DNA of 64,000 bases from an uncultured Flavobacterium sp. Its GTDB lineage: Bacteria > Bacteroidota > Bacteroidia > Flavobacteriales > Flavobacteriaceae. The position numbers were made by a program, and so were the translations under genes. Numbering within the stretch: the stretch's first letter is position 1; each line of letters opens with the position of its first letter. Shown here one piece after another: positions 52,039-61,461 of this stretch. The stretch is from assembly GCA_943912855.1 (NCBI GenBank), contig CALTVC010000006.1:1-64000 (forward strand), read 5' to 3'. The notes beneath the pieces are model-generated. The model was given only the letters and a program-made list of their open reading frames with translations. It did no database searches and was not told the origin of the DNA.

Positions 52039-53056
52039 AAAGGGCGTTAAAATAACGAAATTGATTGCTGCGAGCCTGTTCTTTTGTTCAGGCTCGCTTT
52101 GCGCTCAGACGGATGTGGCTACTGTAGTGCAACAAATAGGTTTGCTTATAGATGATACTATGCTTTTTTCGGATAAGTATGTTACTCCGGCTACCGATGC
52201 TGCTGTTTATCAGGCGTCTTCCGGTTGGATAACTTCACCTAAAAAAACAGACTTATGGGATATCTCCTTCGGTATTCACGGCAATGTATTTGTAACCCCG
52301 CACAAAGACCGTAGTTTCCTTATTAATAATTCGGATTTTAAGTTTTTTCAGTTAGAGCAGGGGAGTTCGGCTAAGGTGCCTACAGCATTAGGTGATGATA
52401 ATCAGGTATATCTTAGTGGAGAGCTTGGTGGAAGCGATATTCGTCTGGAAACACCACAAGGCATGGACATGAACGTGGTGGCGTATCCGTATTTTCAGGG
52501 TTCGGTTGGTTTGCCTTTCGGTACTGAGCTTATGGTGAAGTATTCTACCCAGGTAAAGCTTAAAAAAAGCGAATACCAGGTGTTTGGGGTAGGGCTTAAG
52601 TATAACTTTAGTCAGTATTTTAAAACGCTGAACGAGCAAAAGATTAACTTGGCGGTACTTGTAGGTTACGGGCAGGAAGATGTTTCGTTTGGTTTTCTCG
52701 ATGTAAAGACGGATTACGGTACGCTAGGTATCAATAAGATAAACGGGCATGTAAAAACCATGCAATACCAGTTTAGCGGTTCGCAGGAATTTGGTAGCAT
52801 TGAATTTATGTGTAGCTTCATTGCTAATGTAAGCGATGTAAAGTATGATGTTAACGGTCCTAAAGGTTCTATTGAGGAAATATTGCCGTTACAACAGGTG
52901 TTAAATCAAAGGCTTCGGCAGATTTATAAAACCCGCACCAACTATATAGGAGAGGTGGGAACTAAGTATAACTTCGGGCATTTTGACCTGCAGGGTATTG
53001 TGGCTTTTGGTAAGTTTGTAAACGCTAACATATCGCTTCATTACCTTATTAAATAG
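52031..53056 (+). CDS. DUF6588 family exported protein
   Basis: A 341-residue protein with a signal peptide (about residues 1-25, ending SLCA-QT). The remainder is strand-rich: a barrel-like part with GSVGLPFGTELMVKYSTQVK and FGVGLKYNFSQYFKTLNEQK, fitting DUF6588, an uncharacterised outer membrane family of Bacteroidota. It overlaps gyrB by 8 bases, so translation is coupled, although no functional link to gyrase is evident. It ends at a weak hairpin region before secDF. Confidence 0.8.
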   Translation: MHKKGVKITKLIAASLFFCSGSLCAQTDVATVVQQIGLLIDDTMLFSDKYVTPATDAAVYQASSGWITSPKKTDLWDISFGIHGNVFVTPHKDRSFLINNSDFKFFQLEQGSSAKVPTALGDDNQVYLSGELGGSDIRLETPQGMDMNVVAYPYFQGSVGLPFGTELMVKYSTQVKLKKSEYQVFGVGLKYNFSQYFKTLNEQKINLAVLVGYGQEDVSFGFLDVKTDYGTLGINKINGHVKTMQYQFSGSQEFGSIEFMCSFIANVSDVKYDVNGPKGSIEEILPLQQVLNQRLRQIYKTRTNYIGEVGTKYNFGHFDLQGIVAFGKFVNANISLHYLIK

Positions 53057-53164
53057 GAGTGGGGTGTTTTAAGAGTAAATAAGAGTAGGCTATAACGATT
53101 TCAGAATAAAACAGAGGGATGTGCCATACAACCCTTTTTTTTACGATTATAATTTAGAAATAAA

Positions 53165-53195
53165 TTGGTTAATCTTTTTTGAAATTATATATTTG
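53165..53195 (+). promoter_or_regulatory. Bacteroidota-type promoter of secDF
   Basis: TTG at 53165-53167 and TATATTTG at 53188-53195, 20-base spacer, 38 bases ahead of ATG 53234. Confidence 0.65.
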
Positions 53196-53233
53196 CTCGT
53201 TTTTTAAAAAAGGAATAATTAATTTAAGTAATA

Positions 53234-56200
53234 ATGCAGAATAAGGGACTTGTACAATTTTTCGCTATCCTCCTTGGGTTAGTATGTATTTACCAGCTTT
53301 CCTTCACGTTTGTATCTAACAATATCCAGGCAGATGCCAAGGCTGTTGCAAAGGGCGATGCGGACAAGGAAGTTGCCTACCTGAACTCCATGAAGGATTC
53401 GGTGGTGTATCTTGGTTACACGTATGATGAAGTAAGAGACAAACAAATTAATAAAGGTCTGGACCTTGAGGGAGGTATCAACGTAATGCTTGAGATCTCT
53501 GTTAAGGACATCCTTAAAACCCTTTCTAACAACTCTCAGAACGTAGTGTTTAATAAAGCGCTAGAGAGAGCTACTACAGAAAGAAAAGGTAACCAAAGCT
53601 ACCTTGATGCGTTTTTTGTTGCATTCCAGGATGAATCTAAAGGTACCCTTAAACTGGCTTCACCTGAAGTATTTACTAACAGGATTAATGGCGAAGAGAT
53701 TACTAACGCCATGACTGATGCTGAGGTTCAAAAAATTATTACTAAAAAAGTAAGCAAGTCTATTGATAGTGCTTTTGGTGTACTAGCTGAGCGTATTGAC
53801 AAGTTCGGTGTGGTTCAGCCAAACATCCAGAGGCTTGGTGAGTCTGGTCGTATCATGGTAGAACTACCTGGTGCTAAAGACATAGACCGTGTTAAAAAAC
53901 TACTACAAAGTACTGCTCAGCTTGAGTTCTGGGAAGCTTTTAAAGCTACAGACCTGCAAGGTTTCCTTATAGGTGCTAACGAAGCGCTTAAGAAAACTGA
54001 GAAAGCTGAAGTAGCTACAGAAACTGCTGAGGTTAAAAACGACTCTATATCAAAACTTCTTGGTACTAAAGATTCAGCTGCTCCAAAAAAAGGTGCTAAC
54101 CCACTATTCGAAAAAATGCAACCAATGCAGTCTGCCGGTCCGGTACTTGGTATCGTATCTGTTAAAGATGCAGAGACAGTATTAGGTTACCTAAACCGTC
54201 CTGATATCCGTAGCCTGCTTCCTGCAGAAGCGCGTTTTGCACGTTTCGCTTTCGGTAAAGAAGACGTTAAGAAGTCTAAAGGCTTCCTTGAACTATATGC
54301 CCTTAAAGGCAACAAAGAAAACATTGCTCCACTTGGCGGTAACGTAATTACAGGTGCAAGCGATACATTTGACCAGTTTGGTAAGCCTGCTGTATCTATG
54401 ACCATGAATACTCGTGGTGCACAGAAGTGGGAAGAAATGACAGGTAAAGCATACAGGGAGCAAGGCTTTATTGCTATCTCTCTAGATAATATTGTTTACT
54501 CTGCTCCGGGTGTAACCAGTGGTCCTATCTCTGGTGGTAACTCTCAGATATCAGGTGCGTTTGACGTAACTGAAACAAAAGACTTAGCTAACATCCTTAG
54601 GGCTGGTCAGCTACCTGCTAAAGCTGAAATCGTTCAGTCTGAAATCGTAGGTCCGTCACTAGGACAGGAAGCTATTGATAACGGTATCAACTCGTCTATC
54701 GCGGGTCTTCTTATCGTGTGTGTATGGATGTGGGTTTACTACGGTAAAGCCGGTACATTTGCTAACGCTGCTCTTGTTGTAAACATCCTTTTCCTTTTTG
54801 GATGTCTTGCAAGCTTTGGTGCTGTACTTACACTTCCTGGTATTGCAGGTATCGTACTAACCATTGGTACTGCGGTAGATGCTAACATTATTATCTACGA
54901 GCGTGCCAAGGAAGAATTACGCCATGGTAAATCGCTTGAAGAAGCTGTAAAAATATCGTTTAGCTGGAGAGGTGCTATGTCATCTATTACAGATGCTAAC
55001 GTTACGCACGTACTTACAGGTTTAGTGCTATTCATATTTGGTTCAGGTCCGGTTCGTGGTTTCGCAACTACGCTACTAATAGGTATCTTTACATCACTAT
55101 TTACTTCAATTTTCGTAACAAGGATGTTCCTTGACCATTATGTGAAGAGAGGTAAAGATCTTTCATTTGTTACAGGTCTTTCTAAAAACTGGTTCAGTAA
55201 CTTCCATTTTGACTTCCTTAAAGTTAAGAAGTTCACTTACATCTTCTCTACTGCTGTAGTTATAGGTAGCTGTGTGTCGTTCTACTTTAACGGCCTTGAT
55301 GAAGGTATCGATTTTGCCGGTGGACGTACGTTCCAGGTGAAATTTGAAAAAGCGGTTCCTGCTGATCAAATTAAAGAAGAACTAAGTACAGAAGCTGTAT
55401 TTAACGATAACGTAGATGTTAAGATTTTCGGTAACGATACGCAACTTCGTATTACTACTAAATACAAAGTAGACGATAACTCTGAAGCTTCAGATAAAGA
55501 AGTGAACGAAAAACTATACGGTGCACTTAAAAAGTACTATGGTAACAATATTTCTTACGACCAGTTTGTTAATACAAATCAGGGTAAAAAAGTTGGTATC
55601 CTTCAGGCTTCTAAAGTAGGTGCTACTGTGGCAGATGATATTAAGACCAACTCGTACTGGGCAGTTCTTGGTGCTATGGCTATCGTATTTGTTTACCTTA
55701 TGGTTAGTTTCCGTAAGTGGCAGTACAGCCTTGGTGCTATCGCAGCTGTGGCGCACGACGTTATCTTTGTATTGGGTCTTTACTCTGCACTATACAAGTA
55801 TATGCCGTTCCACATGGAAATGGACCAGCACTTTATTGCGGCTATCCTTACCGTGATTGGTTACTCTATGAACGATACCGTAATTGTATTTGACAGGGTT
55901 CGTGAATACCTTGCCGGTACTACAAAAGGTACATTCAGGGATATCGTAAACGCGTCTATTAACACTACAATGTCTCGTACGCTGAATACATCACTAACTA
56001 TGATCCTTGTACTTGGTATCATGTTCATATTTGGTGGTGATTCTATCCGTGGTTTTGTATTCGCAATGCTTGTAGGTATCATTGTAGGTACATACTCATC
56101 CCTATTCATTGCTACGCCGGTACTTGTAGATACTACATCGGAAGCTGAGAAAGATGCCATTGTAAAAAGGCACAACGAAACAGTAGAAGAAGTAGCTTAA
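53234..56200 (+). CDS. secDF: Protein translocase SecDF fusion
   Basis: A 988-residue inner membrane protein joining SecD and SecF, which use the proton gradient to help pull exported proteins through SecYEG. The first half has the SecD start (LDLEGGINVMLEISVKD), the P1 domain with AERIDKFGVVQPNIQRLG, and the helix motif GTAVDANIIIYERAKEEL. The second half has the SecF start (GIDFAGGRTFQVKFE) and TVIGYSMNDTVIVFDRVRE. About 12 membrane helices are expected. Fusion is usual in Bacteroidota. A strong terminator follows at 56229. Confidence 0.98.
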   Translation: MQNKGLVQFFAILLGLVCIYQLSFTFVSNNIQADAKAVAKGDADKEVAYLNSMKDSVVYLGYTYDEVRDKQINKGLDLEGGINVMLEISVKDILKTLSNNSQNVVFNKALERATTERKGNQSYLDAFFVAFQDESKGTLKLASPEVFTNRINGEEITNAMTDAEVQKIITKKVSKSIDSAFGVLAERIDKFGVVQPNIQRLGESGRIMVELPGAKDIDRVKKLLQSTAQLEFWEAFKATDLQGFLIGANEALKKTEKAEVATETAEVKNDSISKLLGTKDSAAPKKGANPLFEKMQPMQSAGPVLGIVSVKDAETVLGYLNRPDIRSLLPAEARFARFAFGKEDVKKSKGFLELYALKGNKENIAPLGGNVITGASDTFDQFGKPAVSMTMNTRGAQKWEEMTGKAYREQGFIAISLDNIVYSAPGVTSGPISGGNSQISGAFDVTETKDLANILRAGQLPAKAEIVQSEIVGPSLGQEAIDNGINSSIAGLLIVCVWMWVYYGKAGTFANAALVVNILFLFGCLASFGAVLTLPGIAGIVLTIGTAVDANIIIYERAKEELRHGKSLEEAVKISFSWRGAMSSITDANVTHVLTGLVLFIFGSGPVRGFATTLLIGIFTSLFTSIFVTRMFLDHYVKRGKDLSFVTGLSKNWFSNFHFDFLKVKKFTYIFSTAVVIGSCVSFYFNGLDEGIDFAGGRTFQVKFEKAVPADQIKEELSTEAVFNDNVDVKIFGNDTQLRITTKYKVDDNSEASDKEVNEKLYGALKKYYGNNISYDQFVNTNQGKKVGILQASKVGATVADDIKTNSYWAVLGAMAIVFVYLMVSFRKWQYSLGAIAAVAHDVIFVLGLYSALYKYMPFHMEMDQHFIAAILTVIGYSMNDTVIVFDRVREYLAGTTKGTFRDIVNASINTTMSRTLNTSLTMILVLGIMFIFGGDSIRGFVFAMLVGIIVGTYSSLFIATPVLVDTTSEAEKDAIVKRHNETVEEVA

Positions 56201-56228
56201 TATTTACATTAGACTGTTAAAATATATC

Positions 56229-56259
56229 AAACCTGCTTATGCAAATAAGCAGGTTTTTT
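56229..56259 (+). terminator. Strong intrinsic terminator after secDF
   Basis: Stem AAACCTGCTTAT (56229-56240) and ATAAGCAGGTTT (56245-56256), loop GCAA, continuing T-run. Confidence 0.9.
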
Positions 56260-56349
56260 ATTTATTTGCATACGCTAAAGTCGCAAACCTCGTTATTACA
56301 AAAAAGAGGCACAGTTTTAGCAGTGCACTAAAAAACGAAAACTAAAAAT

Positions 56350-57054
56350 ATGATGAACCTTATTTTCTTGTTGCAGGACACCATACCTGCCGCTGCTACC
56401 GACAGCACTGCCACCGCCGTTGCTCCTGCTGCGGGAGAGTCTATAAACTATTTTTCTCTGCTAATGAAAGGTGGGGTAATGGTAGGGCCTATCCTTTTGC
56501 TGTTGTTCTTTACCATTTATGTAATTGTTGAAAGGGCTTTGTATATAAGCCGTGCAGGTAAAGAAAGCGATGCATTGATTAATGAGGTTCGTTTGCAACT
56601 TAGTTCAGGTAAGGTGGAAGCTGCACAGCTTGCAGCAAGCAAAACGAATACCGCTACCGGAAATATCTTGGAGAGTGGTATATCGCTTATAGGTCGTCCG
56701 CTTAGTGAGATTGAAGGCATGATGGAAAAGCAGACCAATGTAGAGATTAGCCTAATGGAGAAGAAACTGGGTTGGCTTGGTCTTGTAGCCGGTATTGCGC
56801 CTATCCTTGGATTCATTGGTACTATATCAGGGGTTATTAAAATCTTCTATACCATTTCCATTACAGAGAACATTAGTATCGGTTCCATATCAGGAGGTCT
56901 TTACGAAAAGATGATCAGTTCTGGTTTAGGGCTTATTGTAGGTGTTGTGGCATATTCGGGCTACCACTACTTTAACATGATTATAGATGGTTTTGCTCTA
57001 AGGGTACAAAAAGCCGTAATACAGTTTGTAAACATTATAACAGTAGGTAAATGA
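56350..57054 (+). CDS. exbB: MotA/TolQ/ExbB proton channel protein
   Basis: A 234-residue inner membrane protein with three helices: one near 40-62 (GGVMVGPILLLLFFTIYVIV) and two in the conserved C-terminal block (LGLVAGIAPILGFIGTISGV, LGLIVGVVAYSGYHYF). These form the proton channel that powers TonB or Tol systems. It overlaps exbD by 4 bases and is followed by a TonB-like protein, so the three genes make one energising complex. Whether it serves TonB import or a Tol-Pal-like task cannot be told. Confidence 0.92.
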   Translation: MMNLIFLLQDTIPAAATDSTATAVAPAAGESINYFSLLMKGGVMVGPILLLLFFTIYVIVERALYISRAGKESDALINEVRLQLSSGKVEAAQLAASKTNTATGNILESGISLIGRPLSEIEGMMEKQTNVEISLMEKKLGWLGLVAGIAPILGFIGTISGVIKIFYTISITENISIGSISGGLYEKMISSGLGLIVGVVAYSGYHYFNMIIDGFALRVQKAVIQFVNIITVGK

Positions 57055-57443
57055 GAGTAAGGAGAAACAAACGCTTCCATGCAGAAATCGCGGCCAGTGC
57101 GCTTAGCGATATCATGTTCTTTTTGCTGTTGTTCTTCCTGATTATTTCTACGCTTGCTAACCCGAATGTTATCGACCTGATGCTTCCAAAAGCGGAAAGC
57201 AACAGTACTACAGATAAGGCTCATGCCAGTATATCGGTAACACCGGAAAAGCAGTATTTTTTAGATAAACAGCAACTGAGCTTTGAAGAGATAGAGCCTG
57301 CTTTGGCATCAAGAGTGGCGGAAACCGGAGATAAAACGGTTATCGTACGCCTGCCACGCGACCTTGAAGTACAGGATATGGTAAACATACTGGAAATAGG
57401 GGTAAGGCTCAAACTGAAATTTGTAATTGCTACAACAAAATAA
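57051..57443 (+). CDS. exbD: ExbD/TolR biopolymer transport protein
   Basis: A 130-residue protein with one N-terminal helix (ALSDIMFFLLLFFLIISTL, residues 17-35) carrying the proton-carrying Asp20 of the family, and a periplasmic domain ending LEIGVRLKLKFVIATT. It forms the channel with ExbB and hands energy to the TonB-like protein encoded 8 bases downstream. The ATGA overlap with exbB indicates coupled translation. Confidence 0.92.
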   Translation: MRVRRNKRFHAEIAASALSDIMFFLLLFFLIISTLANPNVIDLMLPKAESNSTTDKAHASISVTPEKQYFLDKQQLSFEEIEPALASRVAETGDKTVIVRLPRDLEVQDMVNILEIGVRLKLKFVIATTK

Positions 57444-57451
57444 CGTGTAAC

Positions 57452-58360
57452 ATGAAGCTAAACAGGGACGAAAGTACATCACTGGGTATTACCACGGCAA
57501 TTTTCCTGTTGCTGCTCCTTGCGCTGTTTATATTTAAGCAAAACAGTGCATCTGATGACCTTGCCGACCTTGAAGGCGGTGGAGGTGGCGGAGGTGTTAC
57601 CGTAAACTTTGGTGACAGTGAGTTTGGTTCGGGTGCTGATTTTAGGAGTGAGGTACTTGATGTAAGCCAAAAAGCGAAAAGTACACCTGTAGCTACCCCC
57701 GAGGTTGAAGAGGAAGAAGTTGTAGCAAGCGATGTAGATGATGCTCCGGCTGTAGCCAATACCAAGCCTTTAAAAAAAGAACCCAAGAAACAGGCGGTGA
57801 AGCCTGAGGTTAAGCCAAAAGATAATACACCAAAACCTTCTAAGTCGACTACCGACGCACTTTCCAGTATGCTTAATGGCAATAACAAAGGTGGCGATGG
57901 TGACGATGACCGTGCTGGTAATAAAGGTCAGCTTGGTGGTGATAAAAACAGTAGCGGCTATTACGGTGACGGCGGAAGCGGTGGCGGTAAAGGCGGTGGT
58001 AATGGTAGTGGCGATGGTACCGGCACAGGGCCTGGAACCGGAAGTGGTTCGGGTGGTGGTAACGGTGGCGGTGTAGGTTCAGGTAATGGTAATTATAAGT
58101 TAGCTGGACGTAAAGTATTAGCCAAGCCACAACCAAATTATACCTGTAATGAACAGGGTACTGTAGTGGTAAGCATTTCTGTAGACCAAAATGGAAAGGT
58201 AATCTCGGCAAGTCCGGGTGCTAAAGGTACTACCAATGCTGCAAAGTGTCTGTTAGACCAGGCGAAGATTGCTGCTATGAATACTAAGTTTGACGCGAGC
58301 AACTCCGCACCGGATAAACAGGTAGGAACCATAGTATATCGATTTACACTTACCGAATAA
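57452..58360 (+). CDS. TonB-like energy transducer with Gly-rich linker
   Basis: A 302-residue protein with an N-terminal membrane anchor (about 13-30), an acidic then Lys/Pro-rich spacer (KPLKKEPKKQAVKPEVKPK), and an extended Gly/Ser/Asp-rich linker at about 150-212 made of GSGG-type steps. The C-terminal 90 residues resemble a TonB-type domain (GTVVVSISVDQNGKVISASP, VGTIVYRFTLTE). Two Cys (NYTCNEQ, AKCLLDQ) could form a disulphide. The Lys/Pro part fits spanning of the periplasm. It is the third gene of the exb unit. Confidence 0.85.
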   Translation: MKLNRDESTSLGITTAIFLLLLLALFIFKQNSASDDLADLEGGGGGGGVTVNFGDSEFGSGADFRSEVLDVSQKAKSTPVATPEVEEEEVVASDVDDAPAVANTKPLKKEPKKQAVKPEVKPKDNTPKPSKSTTDALSSMLNGNNKGGDGDDDRAGNKGQLGGDKNSSGYYGDGGSGGGKGGGNGSGDGTGTGPGTGSGSGGGNGGGVGSGNGNYKLAGRKVLAKPQPNYTCNEQGTVVVSISVDQNGKVISASPGAKGTTNAAKCLLDQAKIAAMNTKFDASNSAPDKQVGTIVYRFTLTE

Positions 58361-58367
58361 AAATATA

Positions 58368-58404
58368 AAACCCCAAATGAGCCTTGCTTATTTGGGGTTT
58401 TTAA
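58368..58404. terminator. Bidirectional terminator between the tonB-like and DUF1801 genes
   Basis: Stem AAACCCCAAAT (58368-58378) and ATTTGGGGTTT (58390-58400), 11-base loop, A-run before and T-run after. It overlaps the stop codon of the leftward DUF1801 gene. Confidence 0.85.
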
Positions 58405-58735
58405 TATTCTCTATCCTGAATAAAACAATCTGTTTTATAAGTTCTAAAGGCATAGGGTCTGTAAGCGGAAACTGTACGGAACCCTTTCCTTGTTTGTAGT
58501 GGCTCAGGGCTTCCTTAAATGCTTCATGTCCCGTAGGTGTGGCATAGAACCCAATGTGGTTTTTGTAGCCCGCAAAATATACAAGAGGTTTACCGTTTAG
58601 TTTATAAGCAGGCATAGCATAACTGATGCTTTCTACAGCTTCGGGACAAGTAGTGGTAATAATTTTTCTTACCTGGTTAAGTGCCTGCTGTGTCTCTGCA
58701 GGAAATTGTGCTATGTATTCATTAATTGCATTCAT
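58388..58735 (-). CDS. DUF1801 family protein
   Basis: A soluble 115-residue single-domain protein of the DUF1801 (YdhG-like) fold. Conserved elements are AINEYIAQFPAETQQALNQV, ESISYAMPAYKLNGKPLVYF and HIGFYATPTGHEAFKEAL, plus the end GKGSVQFPLTDPMPLELI. The family has a SufE/ferritin-independent small fold of unknown role. It is a single leftward gene, 46 bases from rlmH. Length is standard. Confidence 0.88.
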   Translation of the reverse strand: MNAINEYIAQFPAETQQALNQVRKIITTTCPEAVESISYAMPAYKLNGKPLVYFAGYKNHIGFYATPTGHEAFKEALSHYKQGKGSVQFPLTDPMPLELIKQIVLFRIENIKNPK

Positions 58736-58781
58736 AGAGCCTACTTTTGGTGAAAATTAGTGCAATTCGTGTCTAAAATAA

Positions 58782-59255
58782 TTACTGATGATGGTACGGC
58801 TCATTTCGTAAAATGGTAAAAGCACGATACACCTGTTCTATGAAGAACAAACGCACCATTTGGTGGCTAAACGTCATGGATGACAATGACACTTTACCCT
58901 GCGCCTTGGCATATACTTCCGGACTGAAACCGTAAGGCCCGCCAATCACGTAGACCAAGGTTTTAACTCCACTGTTCATCTTCTTTTGCATCTCTTCACT
59001 AAAGCCCACACTGCTGAAGGTTTTACCATTCTCATCTAATAGAATAAGCTGGTCGGTAGGAGAGAGTTTACTCAATATCAGTTCGCCTTCCTTCTCCTTT
59101 TGCTGTGCCTCACTCAGGTTTTTTACGTTCTTAATATCCGGAATGATCTCCAAATCAAACTTCACGTAAAAGCCCAGCCGCTTGGTGTAGTCATCAATCA
59201 GCGTTTGCAGAGCTTTATTATCGGTTTTGCCTATGGCAAGTAGTTTTATGTTCAT
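58782..59255 (-). CDS. rlmH: 23S rRNA pseudouridine-1915 N3-methyltransferase
   Basis: SPOUT-class enzyme that methylates pseudouridine 1915 in helix 69 of 23S rRNA on the assembled ribosome, using S-adenosylmethionine. The 157-residue protein keeps the cofactor knot: LILLDENGKTFSS, VYVIGGPYGFSPEV, and the C-terminal SHQMVRLFFIEQVYRAF followed by PYHHQ. Length and ends match the family. It is leftward, 91 bases after ligA, the gap containing repeated short phrases. Confidence 0.97.
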   Translation of the reverse strand: MNIKLLAIGKTDNKALQTLIDDYTKRLGFYVKFDLEIIPDIKNVKNLSEAQQKEKEGELILSKLSPTDQLILLDENGKTFSSVGFSEEMQKKMNSGVKTLVYVIGGPYGFSPEVYAKAQGKVSLSSMTFSHQMVRLFFIEQVYRAFTILRNEPYHHQ

Positions 59256-59346
59256 TTTTTCTTTTAAGCTTCTTAGTTTCTGAGCAACTTAGCAACTTAG
59301 CTTTTTCTTGTTATATTTTAGAGAGAAAACTCAGTATCTAAGAATC
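59256..59346. repeat. Intergenic degenerate phrase repeat
   Basis: The rlmH-ligA gap contains back-to-back copies of a short phrase: CTTAGTTTCTGAG, CAACTTAG, CAACTTAG, and then TCTAAGAATCTTAGGAAC. Such AACTTAG phrases scatter through flavobacterial intergenic DNA as far as I recall. No gene or clear hairpin. Confidence 0.4.
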
Positions 59347-61347
59347 TTAGGAACTCAATAACTCTAAAAACTCATCCTCACTTATTATTTTCACGCCAAG
59401 TTGAGTTGCTTTTTCAAGTTTAGATGGTCCCATATTATCACCGGCTACTACGTAATCGGTTTTTTTAGAGATGGAGCTGCCTACTTTACCGCCATTCGCT
59501 TCAATGACGTTCTTCAGTTCATCACGGCTAAACTTTGTAAACACACCCGATACCACTAACGTCTTACCTGCAAGCAAATCACTTGCGGGGGCAACTTCAA
59601 CGGCATTTGATTCCAGTTGTACACCGTAACCTTTCAGGCGGTCTATGATTTTACGATTTTCTTCATTTTCAAAGAAGCCAACTACGCTTTGAGCAATGCG
59701 TTCACCAATCTCATCAACCAGTATTAAATCCATTAATGATGCCTGCGCCAGATTGTCTATGGATTTATAATGCTTGGCAAGTTTTTTGGCTACGGTTTCA
59801 CCCACGTAGCGGATTCCCAGCGCATACAGCACACGTTCAAACGGTACTTCTTTAGACTTCTCAATACCATCTACCAGGTTCTGTGCAGATTTATCTGCCA
59901 TACGTTCCAACGGTACTACCTGTTCTTTTTTCAGGTCGTACAGGTCGGCGTAGTTATGAACCAAATCAGAGTTGTACAATAAAGCCACAGTTTCTCCACC
60001 AAGCCCTTCAATATCCATCGCCTTGCGGGAAATATAGTGCTGTATACGCCCTATGATTTGAGGAGGACAGCCATAAAAGTTAGGACAATAATGCTGTGCT
60101 TCGCCTTCCTTGCGTTCCAGTTCGGTAAAGCATTCCGGGCATTTATGTATGTATACGGTAGGCTCGCTTTCTTCCGGGCGTTTTGTAAAATCGACAGCTA
60201 TGATCTTCGGGATAATTTCCCCGCCTTTTTCTACAAAAACTTCATCACCTAGACGAATGTCCAGCTTTTCTATCTGGTCGGCATTGTGCAGCGAAGCGCG
60301 TTTTACAATGGTACCTGCAAGTTGAACAGGCTCCAGGTTGGCAACGGGAGTAATCGCGCCCGTACGGCCTACCTGATAGCTGATACTTTTTAGCCTTGTA
60401 CTTACACGTTCTGCCTTAAATTTATAGGCAACTGCCCATCGCGGACTTTTGGCGGTATAGCCAAGTTCCTCCTGTTGGTGGATGTCGTTTACTTTTATAA
60501 CCACACCATCGGTTTCGTAAGGCAGGTCATGGCGGTGGTGGTCCCAATGTTCTATAAAAGCAACAACCTCGTCTATGCTTTGGGCAAGTCGGGCTTCTTT
60601 AGGGACTTTAAATCCCCATTGGCGTGCTTTTTCAAGTCCCTCAAATTGGGTATTTACAGGCAGATTACTACCAATAAGTGAGTATAATAAACAATCAAGC
60701 GGACGTTTAGCTACTTCTGCACTATCCTGCAATTTAAGGCTACCGGAAGCTGTATTACGTGGATTTGAATACGGGGTTTCGCCTGCTTCTACAAGTTCGG
60801 CATTCATTTTAGAGAAGCCTTCTAAGGGTAAAATGATTTCACCACGAATGTCAAACTTAGCAGGGAAATCACCTTTTAGCTTCAACGGAACCGAACGTAT
60901 GGTCTTAATATTGGTTGTTACTTCATCACCCTGAAAACCATCGCCCCGGGTTACGGCTTTGGTAAGCAAGCCATTTTCGTAGGATATGCTTATCGATGCC
61001 CCGTCGTATTTCAGTTCGCAGGTATATTGTATGTTATCGGTACCCAGGTTTTTATGTACACGTTTTTCCCAGTCGCGCAGTTCGTCAATACTATAGGCAT
61101 TATCCAGCGAATACATGCGGTATTCGTGTACAATGGTGTTGAAGTTTTTAGTTACGGCTCCACCCACACGTTGTGTAGGGGAGTTTTCATCAAAATATTC
61201 AGGATGTTCGGCTTCAAGTTTCTGAAGCTCTTTTAGCTTCATGTCAAAGTCGAAATCACTTATCGTAGGCGTATCAAGTACGTAGTAATTATAGTTGTGC
61301 AGGCTAAGTTCTTCCCTCAGAGAAGTTATGTGTTGCAGGATATCCAT
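59347..61347 (-). CDS. ligA: NAD-dependent DNA ligase
   Basis: Seals nicks in DNA with NAD as adenylate donor; essential in replication and repair. The 666-residue protein has the adenylation domain with nucleophile Lys in CELKYDGASI, then TRGDGFQGDEVT, the OB fold, a four-Cys zinc site (CPECFTEL and YCPNFYGCP), helix-hairpin-helix repeats, and a C-terminal BRCT domain (LAGKTLVVSGVFTKFSRDEL to SEDEFLELL). All parts are complete. Confidence 0.98.
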   Translation of the reverse strand: MDILQHITSLREELSLHNYNYYVLDTPTISDFDFDMKLKELQKLEAEHPEYFDENSPTQRVGGAVTKNFNTIVHEYRMYSLDNAYSIDELRDWEKRVHKNLGTDNIQYTCELKYDGASISISYENGLLTKAVTRGDGFQGDEVTTNIKTIRSVPLKLKGDFPAKFDIRGEIILPLEGFSKMNAELVEAGETPYSNPRNTASGSLKLQDSAEVAKRPLDCLLYSLIGSNLPVNTQFEGLEKARQWGFKVPKEARLAQSIDEVVAFIEHWDHHRHDLPYETDGVVIKVNDIHQQEELGYTAKSPRWAVAYKFKAERVSTRLKSISYQVGRTGAITPVANLEPVQLAGTIVKRASLHNADQIEKLDIRLGDEVFVEKGGEIIPKIIAVDFTKRPEESEPTVYIHKCPECFTELERKEGEAQHYCPNFYGCPPQIIGRIQHYISRKAMDIEGLGGETVALLYNSDLVHNYADLYDLKKEQVVPLERMADKSAQNLVDGIEKSKEVPFERVLYALGIRYVGETVAKKLAKHYKSIDNLAQASLMDLILVDEIGERIAQSVVGFFENEENRKIIDRLKGYGVQLESNAVEVAPASDLLAGKTLVVSGVFTKFSRDELKNVIEANGGKVGSSISKKTDYVVAGDNMGPSKLEKATQLGVKIISEDEFLELLSS

Positions 61348-61461
61348 GCGCTGTTTGTTTATACGGCTAATTTAGCCAAAGTTTAAAAAAACGGGAAACT
61401 ATTTTTGCATATCCATACTAAACGTTTTAATTTTTGAGTTAATACACAAAGCCCCTATAAA